NCBI RefSeq assembly: GCF_007859915.1
Contig: NZ_SJPM01000006.1
Coordinates: forward strand, 62,001-126,000
Length of the DNA: 64,000 nucleotides
From: Neorhodopirellula pilleata
Lineage (GTDB): Bacteria; Planctomycetota; Planctomycetia; Pirellulales; Pirellulaceae
Direction: 5' to 3'
How positions within the stretch are numbered: position 1 is the first letter of the stretch; every line of letters starts with the position of its first letter. Made by a program: the position numbers and the translations under genes. This document shows positions 51,371-61,900 of this stretch, piece after piece. The notes under the pieces are model-generated. The model did no database searches and was not told where the DNA came from. It worked only from the letters and a program-made list of their open reading frames with translations.

Positions 51371-53722
51371 ATGCGACTCCCGCCTACTTTTCCTGCCCTT
51401 CCTGATCCTCCCACACTGGTTCGATTGATGCCTTCGACGACCCCCATCGTTTCAAGCACCGTCTTCTTTTTCCGCTTCGTTGGTGTTGGAGCTATTGGTT
51501 CCTTGGCCTTGTTGTTCGGGATGAACTCGGTTCAGGCGGAGGAGTCCGGTTCGGCAAACACCGGCACGGCCGCCGCCGATTGGACGTACTGGCGCGGCCC
51601 GCAATTCAACGGTCTTGCGGATGCGGAAAACCTGGTCGACGACTGGGATCCCGAAGGCGGTGAAGGCAGCAATCTGTTGTGGAAGCGTGAGGACTTCGGT
51701 GCCCGTAACACCCCGGTGGCAATGAACGGGCGTTTATATGTCACCATGAGAGCCGACGAAGGCACGCCGACCGAAGGCGAAAAAGTCGTTTGTCTGGACG
51801 CAAAGACAGGCGAAACCCTCTGGGAAAATCGTTTCAACGTTTGGATGTCCGACGTCCCCGATACCCGAGTGGGTTGGGCCAGCCTCGTGGCCGATCCGGA
51901 GTCCGGCAATGTTTACGCCCTCGGAGTCTGCGACCTGTTTTTGTGCATCAATGGCAAGACCGGCGAGACGATTTGGAGTAAACCGCTGCACGAACAATTC
52001 GGAATGTTGAGTACCTACGGCGGGCGGACAAACTTCCCGGTCGTTCACGAAGATCTCGTGATCATCAGTGGCATTGTCATTAATTGGGGCGAAGCGGCCA
52101 AACCGAATCACCGCTTGATCGCAATGGACAAACTGACCGGCGAGATCGTGTGGTTCAGTGGAACGCGTGATCTTCCCGACGATACGACTTATTCCGCACC
52201 GACTCTGGCCACCATCGACGGACAACGTCAATTCATTTTGGGCACCGGTGACGGAGCGGTCTGGGGATTCCAGCCTCGCACCGGCAAACCGCTGTGGCAT
52301 TACGACCTATCACGACGCGGCATTTTCGCGACGCCGTTAGTCGACGGAAACCGGGTCTATTGCAGCCACAGTGAAGAGAACGTCTCCGGCAGCGCGATGG
52401 GCGCGATCGCCGCGTTGGAAATTTCGGGGACCGGTGAGAACACGACGGTCAAAGAGCTATGGAAACTTGACGAGTTGGTAGTCGGCCGAAGTGCCCCGAT
52501 CGTTGTCGATGGACGTTTGTACGTGATCGACGATCGATGCAAGTTGTGGGTGATCGACGCGGACACCGGCAACATGATTGTCGAACGATTCGCCATCGGC
52601 GACCGCAAGCAATGGCCCAGCCTTCTGTACGCCGACAAAAAAATCTACGTCCTGACGGAAAACGGCCGCTGGTCGATCCTCGAGATTACCGAAGACGGCG
52701 TCGAGGAAATCAGCAAGGGTCGTATTCGAGACGAAGCGTTCTACGCTTCACCGATTTTGGCCGGCGGAAGACTGTATTTCCAAGGTACCTCCAACCTTTA
52801 CTGCGTCGGTACCGACGCGGCCACGCAAACACCCGTCAACCTTGCCGAACAACTCATCGGTGAAACGCCCACCGAAGAAAACCCCGCCGCCGATCAACTG
52901 TTGATCGTCCCCGGCGAATTGTTGCTTCAGCCCGGTGAATCGGCCGAACTTTCCGTTCGGATATTCAACGCGTTGGGGCAACCACTCTCTGCGCCGGAAC
53001 CCGGCAAGGTCACTTGGTCCGTCGAAGGCCCCGGCACGATCGAGGGTTCGACTTTCACGGCCGACGCCAACGCCGACCACCAAGCCGCAACGATCATCGC
53101 CACCCTCGGCGAGGTTTCGGGAAGCACTCGAGTTCGCATCGTTCCCCCGTTGCCTTGGAAGTTCACGTTTGATGACTTGAAGGAACCGCCGGTGACCTGG
53201 GTCGGGGCTCGTTATCGCCACCAAATCCGACCCGTCGATGGATCGCCCGCGCTGGTCAAAGTCAACACGATCCCCAAGGGCGCTCGCAGCCGCGCTTGGA
53301 TGGGACCGAGCACCCTGAAGAACTACACGATCGCTGCCGACGTGCGGGGCGATCGAACGAACGACCAGATGCCCGACATCGGTTTGACCGCTCACGGCTA
53401 CGTTTTGGACTTAATGGGTAATAGCCAACAGGTGCAAATCCGTACTTGGTCGCCACAGCTGCGCATGGCCCAGACGGTCGACTTCTCGTGGCAACCCGAC
53501 ACGTGGTACCGCATGAAATTGCAAGCCCAGATCGAAGGCAGCGGCGACAACGCCGTCGCGGTCTTGAAAGGTAAGGTTTGGCCACGTGACCAGAACGAGC
53601 CGGAAGAATGGACCGTTACTGCTCGTGATGAGTCCCCTGTCATGACCGCCAGTCCCGGATTGTTCGGCAACGCCAAAGTCGCCGAATTAGCCATCGACAA
53701 TTTAGAAGTCACGCCGAACTAG
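51371..53722 (+). CDS. exported PQQ-type beta-propeller repeat protein with C-terminal beta domains
   Basis: 783 residues. The long N-terminus contains a signal (FVGVGAIGSLALLFGMNSVQAEE); a start at ATG 51428 is also possible. Residues about 70-480 are propeller repeats with the VVCLDAKTGETLWENRF-type pattern, and with TYWRGPQFNG at the start, typical of the planctomycete outer-membrane assembly/PQQ-like family. About 510-600 resembles an Ig-like domain (PGELLLQPGESAELSVRIFNALG), and the rest (about 600-783) resembles a concanavalin-like sandwich with RDESPVMTASPGLFGNAKVAELAIDNLEV at its end. It is probably exported and may bind or scaffold a partner; a PQQ enzyme role is not evident. Confidence 0.88.
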   Translation: MRLPPTFPALPDPPTLVRLMPSTTPIVSSTVFFFRFVGVGAIGSLALLFGMNSVQAEESGSANTGTAAADWTYWRGPQFNGLADAENLVDDWDPEGGEGSNLLWKREDFGARNTPVAMNGRLYVTMRADEGTPTEGEKVVCLDAKTGETLWENRFNVWMSDVPDTRVGWASLVADPESGNVYALGVCDLFLCINGKTGETIWSKPLHEQFGMLSTYGGRTNFPVVHEDLVIISGIVINWGEAAKPNHRLIAMDKLTGEIVWFSGTRDLPDDTTYSAPTLATIDGQRQFILGTGDGAVWGFQPRTGKPLWHYDLSRRGIFATPLVDGNRVYCSHSEENVSGSAMGAIAALEISGTGENTTVKELWKLDELVVGRSAPIVVDGRLYVIDDRCKLWVIDADTGNMIVERFAIGDRKQWPSLLYADKKIYVLTENGRWSILEITEDGVEEISKGRIRDEAFYASPILAGGRLYFQGTSNLYCVGTDAATQTPVNLAEQLIGETPTEENPAADQLLIVPGELLLQPGESAELSVRIFNALGQPLSAPEPGKVTWSVEGPGTIEGSTFTADANADHQAATIIATLGEVSGSTRVRIVPPLPWKFTFDDLKEPPVTWVGARYRHQIRPVDGSPALVKVNTIPKGARSRAWMGPSTLKNYTIAADVRGDRTNDQMPDIGLTAHGYVLDLMGNSQQVQIRTWSPQLRMAQTVDFSWQPDTWYRMKLQAQIEGSGDNAVAVLKGKVWPRDQNEPEEWTVTARDESPVMTASPGLFGNAKVAELAIDNLEVTPN

Positions 53723-53805
53723 CGAACGGCTTTTTAGTACCGCTCGAACCGACGCCATTCCAGACGCCTCACTCTCAACTCTTTACTCTTAACTTCATAC
53801 TCACC

Positions 53806-55833
53806 ATGCCACGCACCGAATTGAACGCTTGGTTACTCATGCTCGGCTCCGCCATCGCGGGGGCGATCACCACCGTCCTGATCACCGGTTGTCACACCTC
53901 GGTCGCTCTGGCCGTCGCACCGGATGTCGCCGGGGCCGAATCGAGCGATTCGGTGAAAGAGTTCGTCAAGCCCGAAGAAATCCTCAGCTCCGGCGAAGAA
54001 TGGCCACAATGGGGAGGCACCCGTGTCCGCAACAACGTTCCCAACGTCAGCAACCTGCCCGACACCTGGAACATCGGCAAGTTCGATCGCCGCACCGGCG
54101 AATGGGACGGATCAAAAGCCGAAAACATCCGCTGGTTCGCCGACCTGGGTAGCCAAACGTACGGCAACCCGGTCGTCGCCGGCGGCAAGGTCTTTGTCGG
54201 CACCAACAATGGTGCCGGTTACCTGAAACGTTATCCCTCGCAAGTCGATCTCGGCTGCCTGCTCGCTTTCGATCAATCCAATGGGGATTTCCTGTGGCAA
54301 CACAGCAGCGAAAAATTGATCACCGGTCGCGTACACGATTGGCCGCTGCAGGGCATTTGCTGTGCACCGTTGGTCGAAGGCGAACGTTTGTGGTTCGTGA
54401 CCAGTCGCGGCGAAGTCCGTTGTCTTGATACCGAAGGATTTCATGACGGCGAAGACGACGGCACGGTTAAAAACGAACCCGCCCGCATCGGTGATCTGAT
54501 GAATACCGGTGAAGGCAGCACTTATGAAGATTCGTTGACTTCACTCAACCGTGGAGAGTTTTCCGATGCGTTACTCGGCGTGCTCAAGGAAGGCGGCAGC
54601 GAAGCGGGCGACGACGTTCAAATCACCACCCTCGCGGAAAACAAATCCTGGAAAGCGATCGGCACCTTCGACGGGGTCAAACGAGAACTTTCGATCAAGC
54701 AAATGGGCCCCCGAATCGCGATTTTCAAGTCTCTCGGTGTCGAAGATAAAAAAGAAGCCGACGTGATTTGGATCTTCAACATGATGGACGAACTCGGCGT
54801 CAGTCAGCACAACATGTGCTCGTGTTCGGTCACGTCGTACGGCGATTTGTTGTTCGTCAACACCTCCAACGGATTGGACGAATCGCACATCAATTTACCT
54901 GCACCGGAAGCTCCCAGCTTCATCTGCATGGACAAGAACACCGGCGAGGTCTTGTGGACCGACCAATCGCCGGGCACCAACATCCTGCACGGCCAATGGT
55001 CGAGCCCGTCGATCGAAGTTCTCGGCGGCGTGCCACAGGTTTTGTTCTGTGGCGGCGACGGGATCCTGTACAGCTTCAAAGCTGACCGCGGCCAAAACGG
55101 CAACCCCGAGCTGTTATGGCAGTTCGATTGCAATCCGAAAACATCCAAGTGGGTACTCGGTGGCGAAGGCACACGCAACAACCTGATCGCTACGCCAGTC
55201 GCTTACGAGGGGCGTGTCTACATCGCCGTCGGACAAGACCCCGAACACGGCGAAGGCGAAGGCCATCTATGGTGCATCGATCCGACCAAACGCGGTGACG
55301 TGTCCCCACAATTGGCCGTCAAACTCGAAGGCGACAAGCGATCACCGATCCCGCACAAGCGGATTCAAGCCGTTGAACCGGAGAAAGGCGAAGCCGCCGT
55401 CGATAACCCGAACTCCGCCGTGATTTGGCACTACACGTTAGCCGATCAGAACGACGACGGTGAAATCGATTTCGAAGAAGAGATGCACCGTAGCTGTGGT
55501 ACCGTCGCGATCAAGGATGACGTGCTGTACGTCGCCGACTTCTCGGGCTTGGTTCACTGTCTCGACGCCAAGGGGACTCCCGACGGAATGCCGATCGTGC
55601 ATTTCACCTACGACATGTTCGCGCAAAGTTGGGGCAGCCCTCTGATCGCCGACGGCAAGGTCTATATCGGTGACGAAGACGGCGACGTGAGCGTGTTCGA
55701 GTTCGGTGCGGAAAACAACGAACCGCTCGAAGAAATCAACATGGGCAGCAGCGTTTACAGCACACCTGTCGCCGCCGATGAAACAATTTTCATCAGCACG
55801 AAAGACAAACTGTTCGCGATCGGTTTGCCTTGA
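53806..55833 (+). CDS. exported PQQ-type beta-propeller repeat protein
   Basis: 675 residues from ATG 53806, 83 bp after the first propeller gene. The N-terminus (LLMLGSAIAGAITTVLITGC) looks like a lipoprotein signal. Propeller repeats include WPQWGGTRVRNNVPNVSNLPDTW, GCLLAFDQSNGDFLWQH and VVGTNNGAGY-type blocks through to FIST at the end. An EF-hand-like segment DQNDDGEIDFEEE near residue 547 probably binds calcium. The two propeller genes are likely one transcript; the calcium site and the shared fold suggest joint envelope roles. Confidence 0.88.
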   Translation: MPRTELNAWLLMLGSAIAGAITTVLITGCHTSVALAVAPDVAGAESSDSVKEFVKPEEILSSGEEWPQWGGTRVRNNVPNVSNLPDTWNIGKFDRRTGEWDGSKAENIRWFADLGSQTYGNPVVAGGKVFVGTNNGAGYLKRYPSQVDLGCLLAFDQSNGDFLWQHSSEKLITGRVHDWPLQGICCAPLVEGERLWFVTSRGEVRCLDTEGFHDGEDDGTVKNEPARIGDLMNTGEGSTYEDSLTSLNRGEFSDALLGVLKEGGSEAGDDVQITTLAENKSWKAIGTFDGVKRELSIKQMGPRIAIFKSLGVEDKKEADVIWIFNMMDELGVSQHNMCSCSVTSYGDLLFVNTSNGLDESHINLPAPEAPSFICMDKNTGEVLWTDQSPGTNILHGQWSSPSIEVLGGVPQVLFCGGDGILYSFKADRGQNGNPELLWQFDCNPKTSKWVLGGEGTRNNLIATPVAYEGRVYIAVGQDPEHGEGEGHLWCIDPTKRGDVSPQLAVKLEGDKRSPIPHKRIQAVEPEKGEAAVDNPNSAVIWHYTLADQNDDGEIDFEEEMHRSCGTVAIKDDVLYVADFSGLVHCLDAKGTPDGMPIVHFTYDMFAQSWGSPLIADGKVYIGDEDGDVSVFEFGAENNEPLEEINMGSSVYSTPVAADETIFISTKDKLFAIGLP

Positions 55834-55849
55834 TATTGTGCGAGTAAGG

Positions 55850-55874
55850 ATTGGCGACTTTTTTGGTCGCCAAT
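55850..55874. terminator. bidirectional hairpin between convergent genes
   Basis: ATTGGCGAC (55850-55858) pairs with GTCGCCAAT (55866-55874) across a T-rich 7-nt loop, between the second propeller gene and the convergent Old Yellow Enzyme gene. It can serve as a terminator for both. Confidence 0.6.
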
Positions 55875-55905
55875 GCTAATGCCTTCGTCCGCCCGGTGAA
55901 CAAGC

Positions 55906-56991
55906 TCATTTTGCTTTAACCGCGCGGGCGTATTGGATCGGCAATATTTCGGATGCTTCTTCCACACCAAGTGCGACCGCCGCATGATAGGGCCAGTAGG
56001 GATCGCGTAGCATTTCCCGAGCAAGTACGACCATATCGGTATGCTGATCTTGAATCGCATCGTTGGCTTGGTGCGGATCCGTAATCATCCAACCTGCTGC
56101 CGTTGGAATGCCGGTTTCCTGACGAATACGGCTGGTGATCGGGATCATGAATCCCGGCCCCCACGGAACCTGAGAGATGTCCGGCGTTACAAAACCGTGG
56201 CTTACATCCAACAGGTCAAGTCCGGCATCTTTCAGACGGCGAACCAGTTCAATTGATTCTTCAACCGTGACGCCGCCCTCGATCCAGTCCGTTACTGAAA
56301 GGCGAGCAGTCAGTGGCAAGCGGTCTGGCCAAACATTGCGAACAGCCGTAAACGTCTCCATGATGAATCGAATGCGGTTTTCGAAGCTGCCTCCGTAACG
56401 ATCGGTTCTCTTGTTGGCAAGCGGCGAGTAAAACTCGTGAGCCAGATAACCGTGAGCGAAGTGCAGCTCTAGCCATTCGAATCCAGCGGCCAAAGATCGT
56501 TGGGCGGCGGCCACGAATGCGTTTTGAATTCCTGCGATATCATCGACGGTCATTTCCATCGGAGTCTTGTTGAGATTGCCTCCGAACGGGATCGCCGAAG
56601 GCGCTATTGTGTCCCAGCCTCCTTTACCCGTTTCGATATGATCGTCACCTTCCCATGGTTTGTTGGCACTCGCTTTTCGACCGGCATGAGCGATTTGAAT
56701 CCCAGGCACCGCGCCGTATTGCTTCATGAATCGGGCAATGCGAGCGAAAGGCTCGACGTGTTCATCAAGATAGATGCCACTGTCGGCAGGACTGATTCGA
56801 CCTTCTGGTGAAACGGCGGTCGCCTCCACGATCACCAGACCCGCGCCGCCTACGGCGCGAGAACCCAGGTGGACGAAATGCCAATCGTTTGGAAAGCCGT
56901 CTTCGGAGGAATACTGGCACATCGGCGAGACCCCGACGCGGTTCTTAAGGCGTACGTCTTTCAGTTGAAACTCTTGAAATAGACTCGGCAT
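55906..56991 (-). CDS. NADH:flavin oxidoreductase, Old Yellow Enzyme family (YqjM-like)
   Basis: 361-residue FMN enzyme that reduces activated C=C bonds of enals, quinones and related electrophiles. It has the YqjM-type N-terminus LKNRVGVSPMCQYS with the redox-tuning Cys, the block IQIAHAGRKAS, the substrate-binding stretch LELHFAHGYLAHEFYSPLANKRTDRYGGSFENR, and the C-terminal phosphate-binding area MVVLAREMLRDPYWPYHAA. It is the last gene of a minus-strand set with DoxX, pirin and MarR genes, consistent with a stress-response job. Confidence 0.95.
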   Translation of the reverse strand: MPSLFQEFQLKDVRLKNRVGVSPMCQYSSEDGFPNDWHFVHLGSRAVGGAGLVIVEATAVSPEGRISPADSGIYLDEHVEPFARIARFMKQYGAVPGIQIAHAGRKASANKPWEGDDHIETGKGGWDTIAPSAIPFGGNLNKTPMEMTVDDIAGIQNAFVAAAQRSLAAGFEWLELHFAHGYLAHEFYSPLANKRTDRYGGSFENRIRFIMETFTAVRNVWPDRLPLTARLSVTDWIEGGVTVEESIELVRRLKDAGLDLLDVSHGFVTPDISQVPWGPGFMIPITSRIRQETGIPTAAGWMITDPHQANDAIQDQHTDMVVLAREMLRDPYWPYHAAVALGVEEASEILPIQYARAVKAK

Positions 56992-57089
56992 ATGTGTTCT
57001 CTCTTATGTTTGGTGTTGAATTGGGTGGACTGGAAAGGTCGCAAACTGGGTGCGGTCAAGGAACCGCAGTCAAGGAACCATCATGCACA

Positions 57090-57503
57090 TCATTCGGATT
57101 TCGGAGCGGCAAGTTTGGCGTCGAGACTCAACTGGCCTGCCCCATTGGCCATCAAGAAAACCATCGTCCCCATCAGCGAAAGGTTCTTCATGAACTGAAT
57201 CATCTGCGTCTGTTGCTCCTGACCCTCGAACGTCCAAAAGTCGTGGAAGAAGTAAGTCGCCAAGGCCAGAAACACCAGCAACAACGCCGCCCCGATACGA
57301 ATTTTGAAACCAGCGATCACCGACAGACTGCCAGCGATCAGGAAGACGATCGCTCCAACAAGGGCAACCTGTGGCATTGGAACACCTTCGGCCGCCATGT
57401 ACTCGGTAACCGAATCAAACTTGGGGATCTTATTGCCAACGGCACTCATCAAGAAGATCGTGGCGATCATGATTCGTGCCAATAGTGATGAGGCGGCTTG
57501 CAT
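57090..57503 (-). CDS. DoxX family membrane protein
   Basis: 137-residue protein with four predicted hydrophobic segments (ARIMIATIFLMSAVG, VALVGAIVFLIAGSLSVIAG, RIGAALLLVFLALATYFF, NLSLMGTMVFLMANG). The DoxX family is a quinol/thiosulfate-oxidation and oxidative-stress linked group; here it sits between the pirin and OYE genes. Spacing to each neighbour is about 50-100 bp, consistent with one operon. Confidence 0.9.
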   Translation of the reverse strand: MQAASSLLARIMIATIFLMSAVGNKIPKFDSVTEYMAAEGVPMPQVALVGAIVFLIAGSLSVIAGFKIRIGAALLLVFLALATYFFHDFWTFEGQEQQTQMIQFMKNLSLMGTMVFLMANGAGQLSLDAKLAAPKSE

Positions 57504-57556
57504 GTTGTTGTCCTGTGAGGTGAAGGTTTTAGGGAAAGAATTGAAGGTGATTCGGG

Positions 57557-58255
57557 CTATGCTAAATCGAAGAGCATGATTTCGGCGTCGGTGTTGGCAT
57601 GGATGGTCAACGACTTTTCATCGCTCACCGCCGCGCCGTCGCTTGTGCCAAGATCGGTTCGGTTGAGTGAAACGGATCCACTGAGAACTTGCAGCCACGC
57701 ATGTCGATGCTCCATCAGTTCATGCTTGACTTCTTCTCCGGCGTCGATCTTGGACAAGAAAACTTGAGCGTCTTGGTGAATCAGCAACGAACCGTGTTCG
57801 GCATTTCGGGACGCAACCAGTCGCAATTGGTTGTGCCGCTCATGATCAGGAAATCGCTTCTGTTCGTAGCTCGGCTCGAGTCCCTTGCGTTCGGGAAGCA
57901 ACCAGATTTGGTACAAATGAACCGGTTCGCTCCCGGACGGATTGAACTCACTATGTGTGATCCCTGTGCCTGCGGTCATGCGTTGAAACTCTCCGGGACG
58001 CAGGACTTCTCCGTTGCCCATCGAATCTCGATGTTCCAAGGCTCCTTCAAGGACGTACGTGACGATCTCCATATCGTTGTGGGGATGGGTTCCAAATCCT
58101 TGCCCCGGAGCAACGATATCTTCATTCATCACTCGCAGCGACCGAAACCGCATGTGTTTGGGGTCTTGGTAGCTTGAGAATGAAAATGTGTGATACGTAT
58201 TGAGCCAGCCGTGGTCTGCGTGACCTCGATCATTGGCTTTGCGAACTTGAATCAT
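57557..58255 (-). CDS. pirin family protein (YhhW-like)
   Basis: 232 residues from ATG 58255 (MIQVRKANDRG); 58270 would add a few codons. It has a bicupin fold with the motif FGTHPHNDMEIVTYVLEGALEHRDSMG, the metal-binding His residues and Glu of the pirin/quercetin-dioxygenase-like family, and TAGTGITHSEFNPS. Family members include quercetin 2,3-dioxygenases, but substrates are mostly unknown. It lies next to a MarR gene and a DoxX gene; its promoter region carries a candidate operator at 58294-58308. Confidence 0.92.
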   Translation of the reverse strand: MIQVRKANDRGHADHGWLNTYHTFSFSSYQDPKHMRFRSLRVMNEDIVAPGQGFGTHPHNDMEIVTYVLEGALEHRDSMGNGEVLRPGEFQRMTAGTGITHSEFNPSGSEPVHLYQIWLLPERKGLEPSYEQKRFPDHERHNQLRLVASRNAEHGSLLIHQDAQVFLSKIDAGEEVKHELMEHRHAWLQVLSGSVSLNRTDLGTSDGAAVSDEKSLTIHANTDAEIMLFDLA

Positions 58256-58293
58256 GATCAAACCTCTCAATTGGGTTGCGTGTGAATAGTTTA

Positions 58294-58308
58294 CATGTGA
58301 TGCATATG
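58294..58308. promoter_or_regulatory. imperfect palindrome before the pirin gene, candidate MarR operator
   Basis: CATGTGATGCATATG is a partial inverted repeat (CAT.TG...CA.ATG) 39 bp upstream of the pirin ATG, in the only gap between marR and the pirin operon. It resembles a MarR-type site but not clearly the marR-proximal palindrome in sequence. Confidence 0.35.
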
Positions 58309-58320
58309 CTCAAAAAAACT

Positions 58321-58803
58321 CTAGGGTAGTTTGCTCTGAACGCTCAGACGTGCTTTTTCCAACAAACGACTTAGTTGCTTCATTTCGGCGGTTGTGAGAT
58401 GTCCGATCAATTGCTTGTGGAGTTCACTCACGGGCGCGTCCATTCGCTGAAGCAGTTTTTTTGCCGAGTCGGTCAATTCGATGTAGACGACTCGGCGATC
58501 CTCGGTGCATCGTTCCCTCCGGATGTGCCCCTGGGCTTCCAGGCGATCCAGCAGTCCCGTCATGGCGGGGACGACTTGAATCATCCGTTCGCCAATCTCC
58601 TGGCAAGGCATCGGTTTGCCCTCGCCCCGAAGAATCCGTAACACGTTGTATTGCGAAGGCGTGAGACCAAACTCGCGGAAGAGACGCCCGAAACGATTCT
58701 GAAATTGGTCGTTGGTACGCAGGATATTCAGGATCGACTCCTGCTCCGGCGAATCGAACGGCCGTCTCTTCTTTAGTTCATTTTGCAGTTGGTTTTTCGT
58801 CAT
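58321..58803 (-). CDS. MarR family transcriptional regulator
   Basis: 160 residues from ATG 58803, 36 bases downstream of the longest frame start. The winged-helix core is LTPSQYNVLRILRGEGKPMPCQEIGERM, VVPAMTGLLDRLEAQGHIRRERCTEDRRVVYIELTDSAKKLL, with the MarR-type dimer helices at both ends. A Cys in MPCQEIG lies in the recognition area, and others (RRERCTED) occur; thiol-based sensing is possible. It probably represses the pirin-doxX-OYE genes downstream and itself. Confidence 0.93.
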   Translation of the reverse strand: MTKNQLQNELKKRRPFDSPEQESILNILRTNDQFQNRFGRLFREFGLTPSQYNVLRILRGEGKPMPCQEIGERMIQVVPAMTGLLDRLEAQGHIRRERCTEDRRVVYIELTDSAKKLLQRMDAPVSELHKQLIGHLTTAEMKQLSRLLEKARLSVQSKLP

Positions 58804-58822
58804 AGGTGTTTCCCTTATGACA

Positions 58823-58837
58823 GATACCTTATGTATC
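58823..58837. promoter_or_regulatory. palindrome GATAC-N5-GTATC before marR
   Basis: A perfect 5-bp inverted repeat GATAC (58823-58827) and GTATC (58833-58837) with a 5-bp spacer, starting 20 bp upstream of the marR ATG. The location fits an autorepression operator. Confidence 0.45.
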
Positions 58838-58963
58838 AACTATCGTCGAGTCAAGTGTTGTGCGTGAGGATTTTTTCTCGTGGTCGTCATTCGCGGCAAC
58901 GCTGGTGCGAGTCCGGCTGTTCTTCGACGAACCGGACAGTTGGTTTCACTCTCGACGAACGAA

Positions 58964-61900
58964 TCACCAATTCGCGAAGATGTCGTCGAGGGGGCTGGAG
59001 CTACCCGAAGAAGATGCCGTCGTCGTATTGACGGATGATTTGCGTGCCATGAAAGCGTTCACGGGAATTGAGGCGGCTCGGTAACCGCGTTCGGTGAAGT
59101 GATGGCCGTCGAGCTGTTGCGAAGGGGCGACAGCGATTCCCGAGATTCGGTTCGTGGCGACCGTTGCCGCAGAGGTTGCCGGAGAGATTGCGATTCCATC
59201 GTGGAAAGCGGCGGGTTGGTCTTGCGAGACCGCATAGGTTCCCGCAGCGAGGTTGTCGAACTCGTATCGACCGGTCGCATCGGTGATCGTTTGCCGAGAA
59301 ACCGTTTCGCCTTTGCGATCCGTTCCGGTTAAGCGAATCGTGATTCCGGCGATCGGCATTTCATGGGCTTCCTTGGTACGACTGCCATCGGTGTCGGCCC
59401 AAACAAACCCAGAGATCGTGGCATCACGCGGGTCGTCGGTCACCGAGACGGTATGGTCGGTCCCGCCGACGCTCACGCCATTGTTGTTACCGACCGATTG
59501 CAAACCAAGAACAATCGTCTCGGTTGGTTCGGCGGTTCCTTCGTCGTTCAACACGATACGAACGACTTGCGATGATCCGTTGGAACTTCCGGCGGGAAAA
59601 GTCACTCGCATCGTTGAAATGGTGAAGTCACCGCTACCCGCAGAACTCGATGACCTAACGATGACATCGACCGACAACGGTTCCTCCAAGATCGCTCCGC
59701 CGGTGGTCGTCAACACGACACTGACTTCATGAGTCCCGTCGGTCTCGGCCACCGTGCTCGCAGAGTTGGCGAACGATACCGTGATCGAATCATCGTCCGC
59801 AATGGTCGTCGTAATCGGTTGGTCGGCGACCGTGATCGATGTCGCGAGGCCAGAGGAAACGTTGGATAGTTCGCCCAATCGAACCGTGAACGACTCGTCG
59901 TTTTCGATGCTCGAATCACCGCGTACATCGACCGTGAACGTTCGTTGTAAGCTTCCCGATTCGTCGAACGTCAAGACACCTGATGCAGCCGTGTAATCAC
60001 GCGCCGAAGCAACGCTTGTGGCGGTCCCATCGCTGGTCGTGTAGGCAATGCTGACACCGCCCTGCACCGGAGCGGAGAGGCTGACCGTGTAGGTCAACGA
60101 AGTCGTCGATCCAGGACCACCAGGTTCGCTCGCTCCCGTCGGGCCTTGAATCGAAAGAGTCGCTGAGTCGTCGTTCTGGATCTCGCCGGTCGCAACGGAT
60201 CGTTCGATGTCAATGAAATCGGCGAGGCCTGCTGGTAAGCCGGTTAAGTCTCCCAGCGTCATTCCGACGACCTCGTTGGGTTCCACCATCGCATCGCCAA
60301 GCACCGGCACACGGATGGTTTGCGTTGCCGTGGAATTGGCGGCAAAGGTTAATTGGCCGGACGTGGAGACGTAATCGGATCCGGCGGTCGCCGAGGAGCT
60401 GGCGCCGGTGTCGTTGGTTGCGAATGCGAGGCTGAACGCGTTGTCGACGGGAGCTGACAAACTCACCGCGAACACCAATTCGTTGGATGCGTTGGCACCG
60501 CCTTCGTTCACGGCGGCCGCGTCTTGAATCGACAACGTCGCCCGGTCGTCCGCCAAGATCGTGATGTCGATCGGAGCGACGGGGCGTGTGATCGAACCGG
60601 CGATCGTCGTGGACAGTCCGGTCAACTCACCCAATGCGACCGCGAATGTTTCATTCGTCTCGAGTCTGGAGTCGCCGTTGACGACGACGCTGAATGTTTG
60701 TGTCTCGTCTGATTGGCCGGTAAACGTGAGCGAACCGTTGGCCGCGATGTAATCAGCGTCCCCGACCGTCGCGGTGCCGTCGGTTGTCGCGTATCCGATT
60801 TGGAAACCCGAATCCACGTCTCCCTCTAGCGTAGCGGTAAACGTGATCGTCGAAGTGGTCCCGGCGGTTCCTTCGGTGACCGTCGTTTCGGATGCGACCA
60901 AACGGATCGAGGCCGTGTCATCATTTGCGATCGTAGCCGAAATTTCCGGCGTCGGCACAACGACTTGAAGGTCTTGGGCTAAGCCCGTGATCGATCCCAA
61001 GCGAACTACGAATGTTTCGTCGTTTTCCACGACGTCATCACCGGAAATGACGACGTCGATCGTTCGCGTTTCCTCGGCCGCACCCGAGAAGTTCAAGATC
61101 GAACTGACTGCGGTGTAATCGCTGGCAGCATTTGCGGTTCCATTGACGGTCGTGATCGGGATGGAAAAGCCATCCGCATCGTCGACGGCGTCCGTCAATT
61201 CGACTTCGAACCGAAATGTCCGCGAACCACCCGCGTCACCCTCGGTGTTGTTCGTCGTGATATTTCGCAAGATCAAACGGGGAGCGTCGTCGTTAAGGAT
61301 CGTCAGCGGCGCGGGCGAGTTAACGATCGTGATCGCATTTCGAATCACGTCGTCGGTTGCCATCAAATTGCTAAGCGTGAGATTGAAACTTTCGTCCGGT
61401 TCGGGCGTTTCGTCTCCGATGATGGAAACCGAAATCGTTCGCGTGAGCGGATCGTTCCCGCCCAAAGATAACGTTTCATTGGAAGCGACATAGTCGTTGC
61501 CAGCAATCGTTGCCGAGTCGTCAGTCGTTGCGAACTCAACCGTCACGCCACCTTGAACGGCGGCCGACAAACTCACCGTCGAGGTGATGGACGATTGGCC
61601 GTTTGTGTCGCCTTCGAAGACCGCTGCCCCGGCAGCCAGGGTGATCGTTGCGGTGTCGTCGTTGAGAATCCGGGCGGTCGCGTCGATGCTTGGAAGCGAC
61701 ACATCGGTTAGTTCGACCCCGTTTCCGTTCGCGACCAAGTTGGTAACCCGAAGCGATACGCCTTCGTTCGATTCCACAATCTCATCAGCGACGATCGGCA
61801 CACTGATCGTCATCGTTTCGCCGTCGACTCCATTGAACGTTGCGGTTCCACTGGTCGGGTTGAAATCGGTACCCGGCGTCGCTGGCACGCCCGATGTCGC

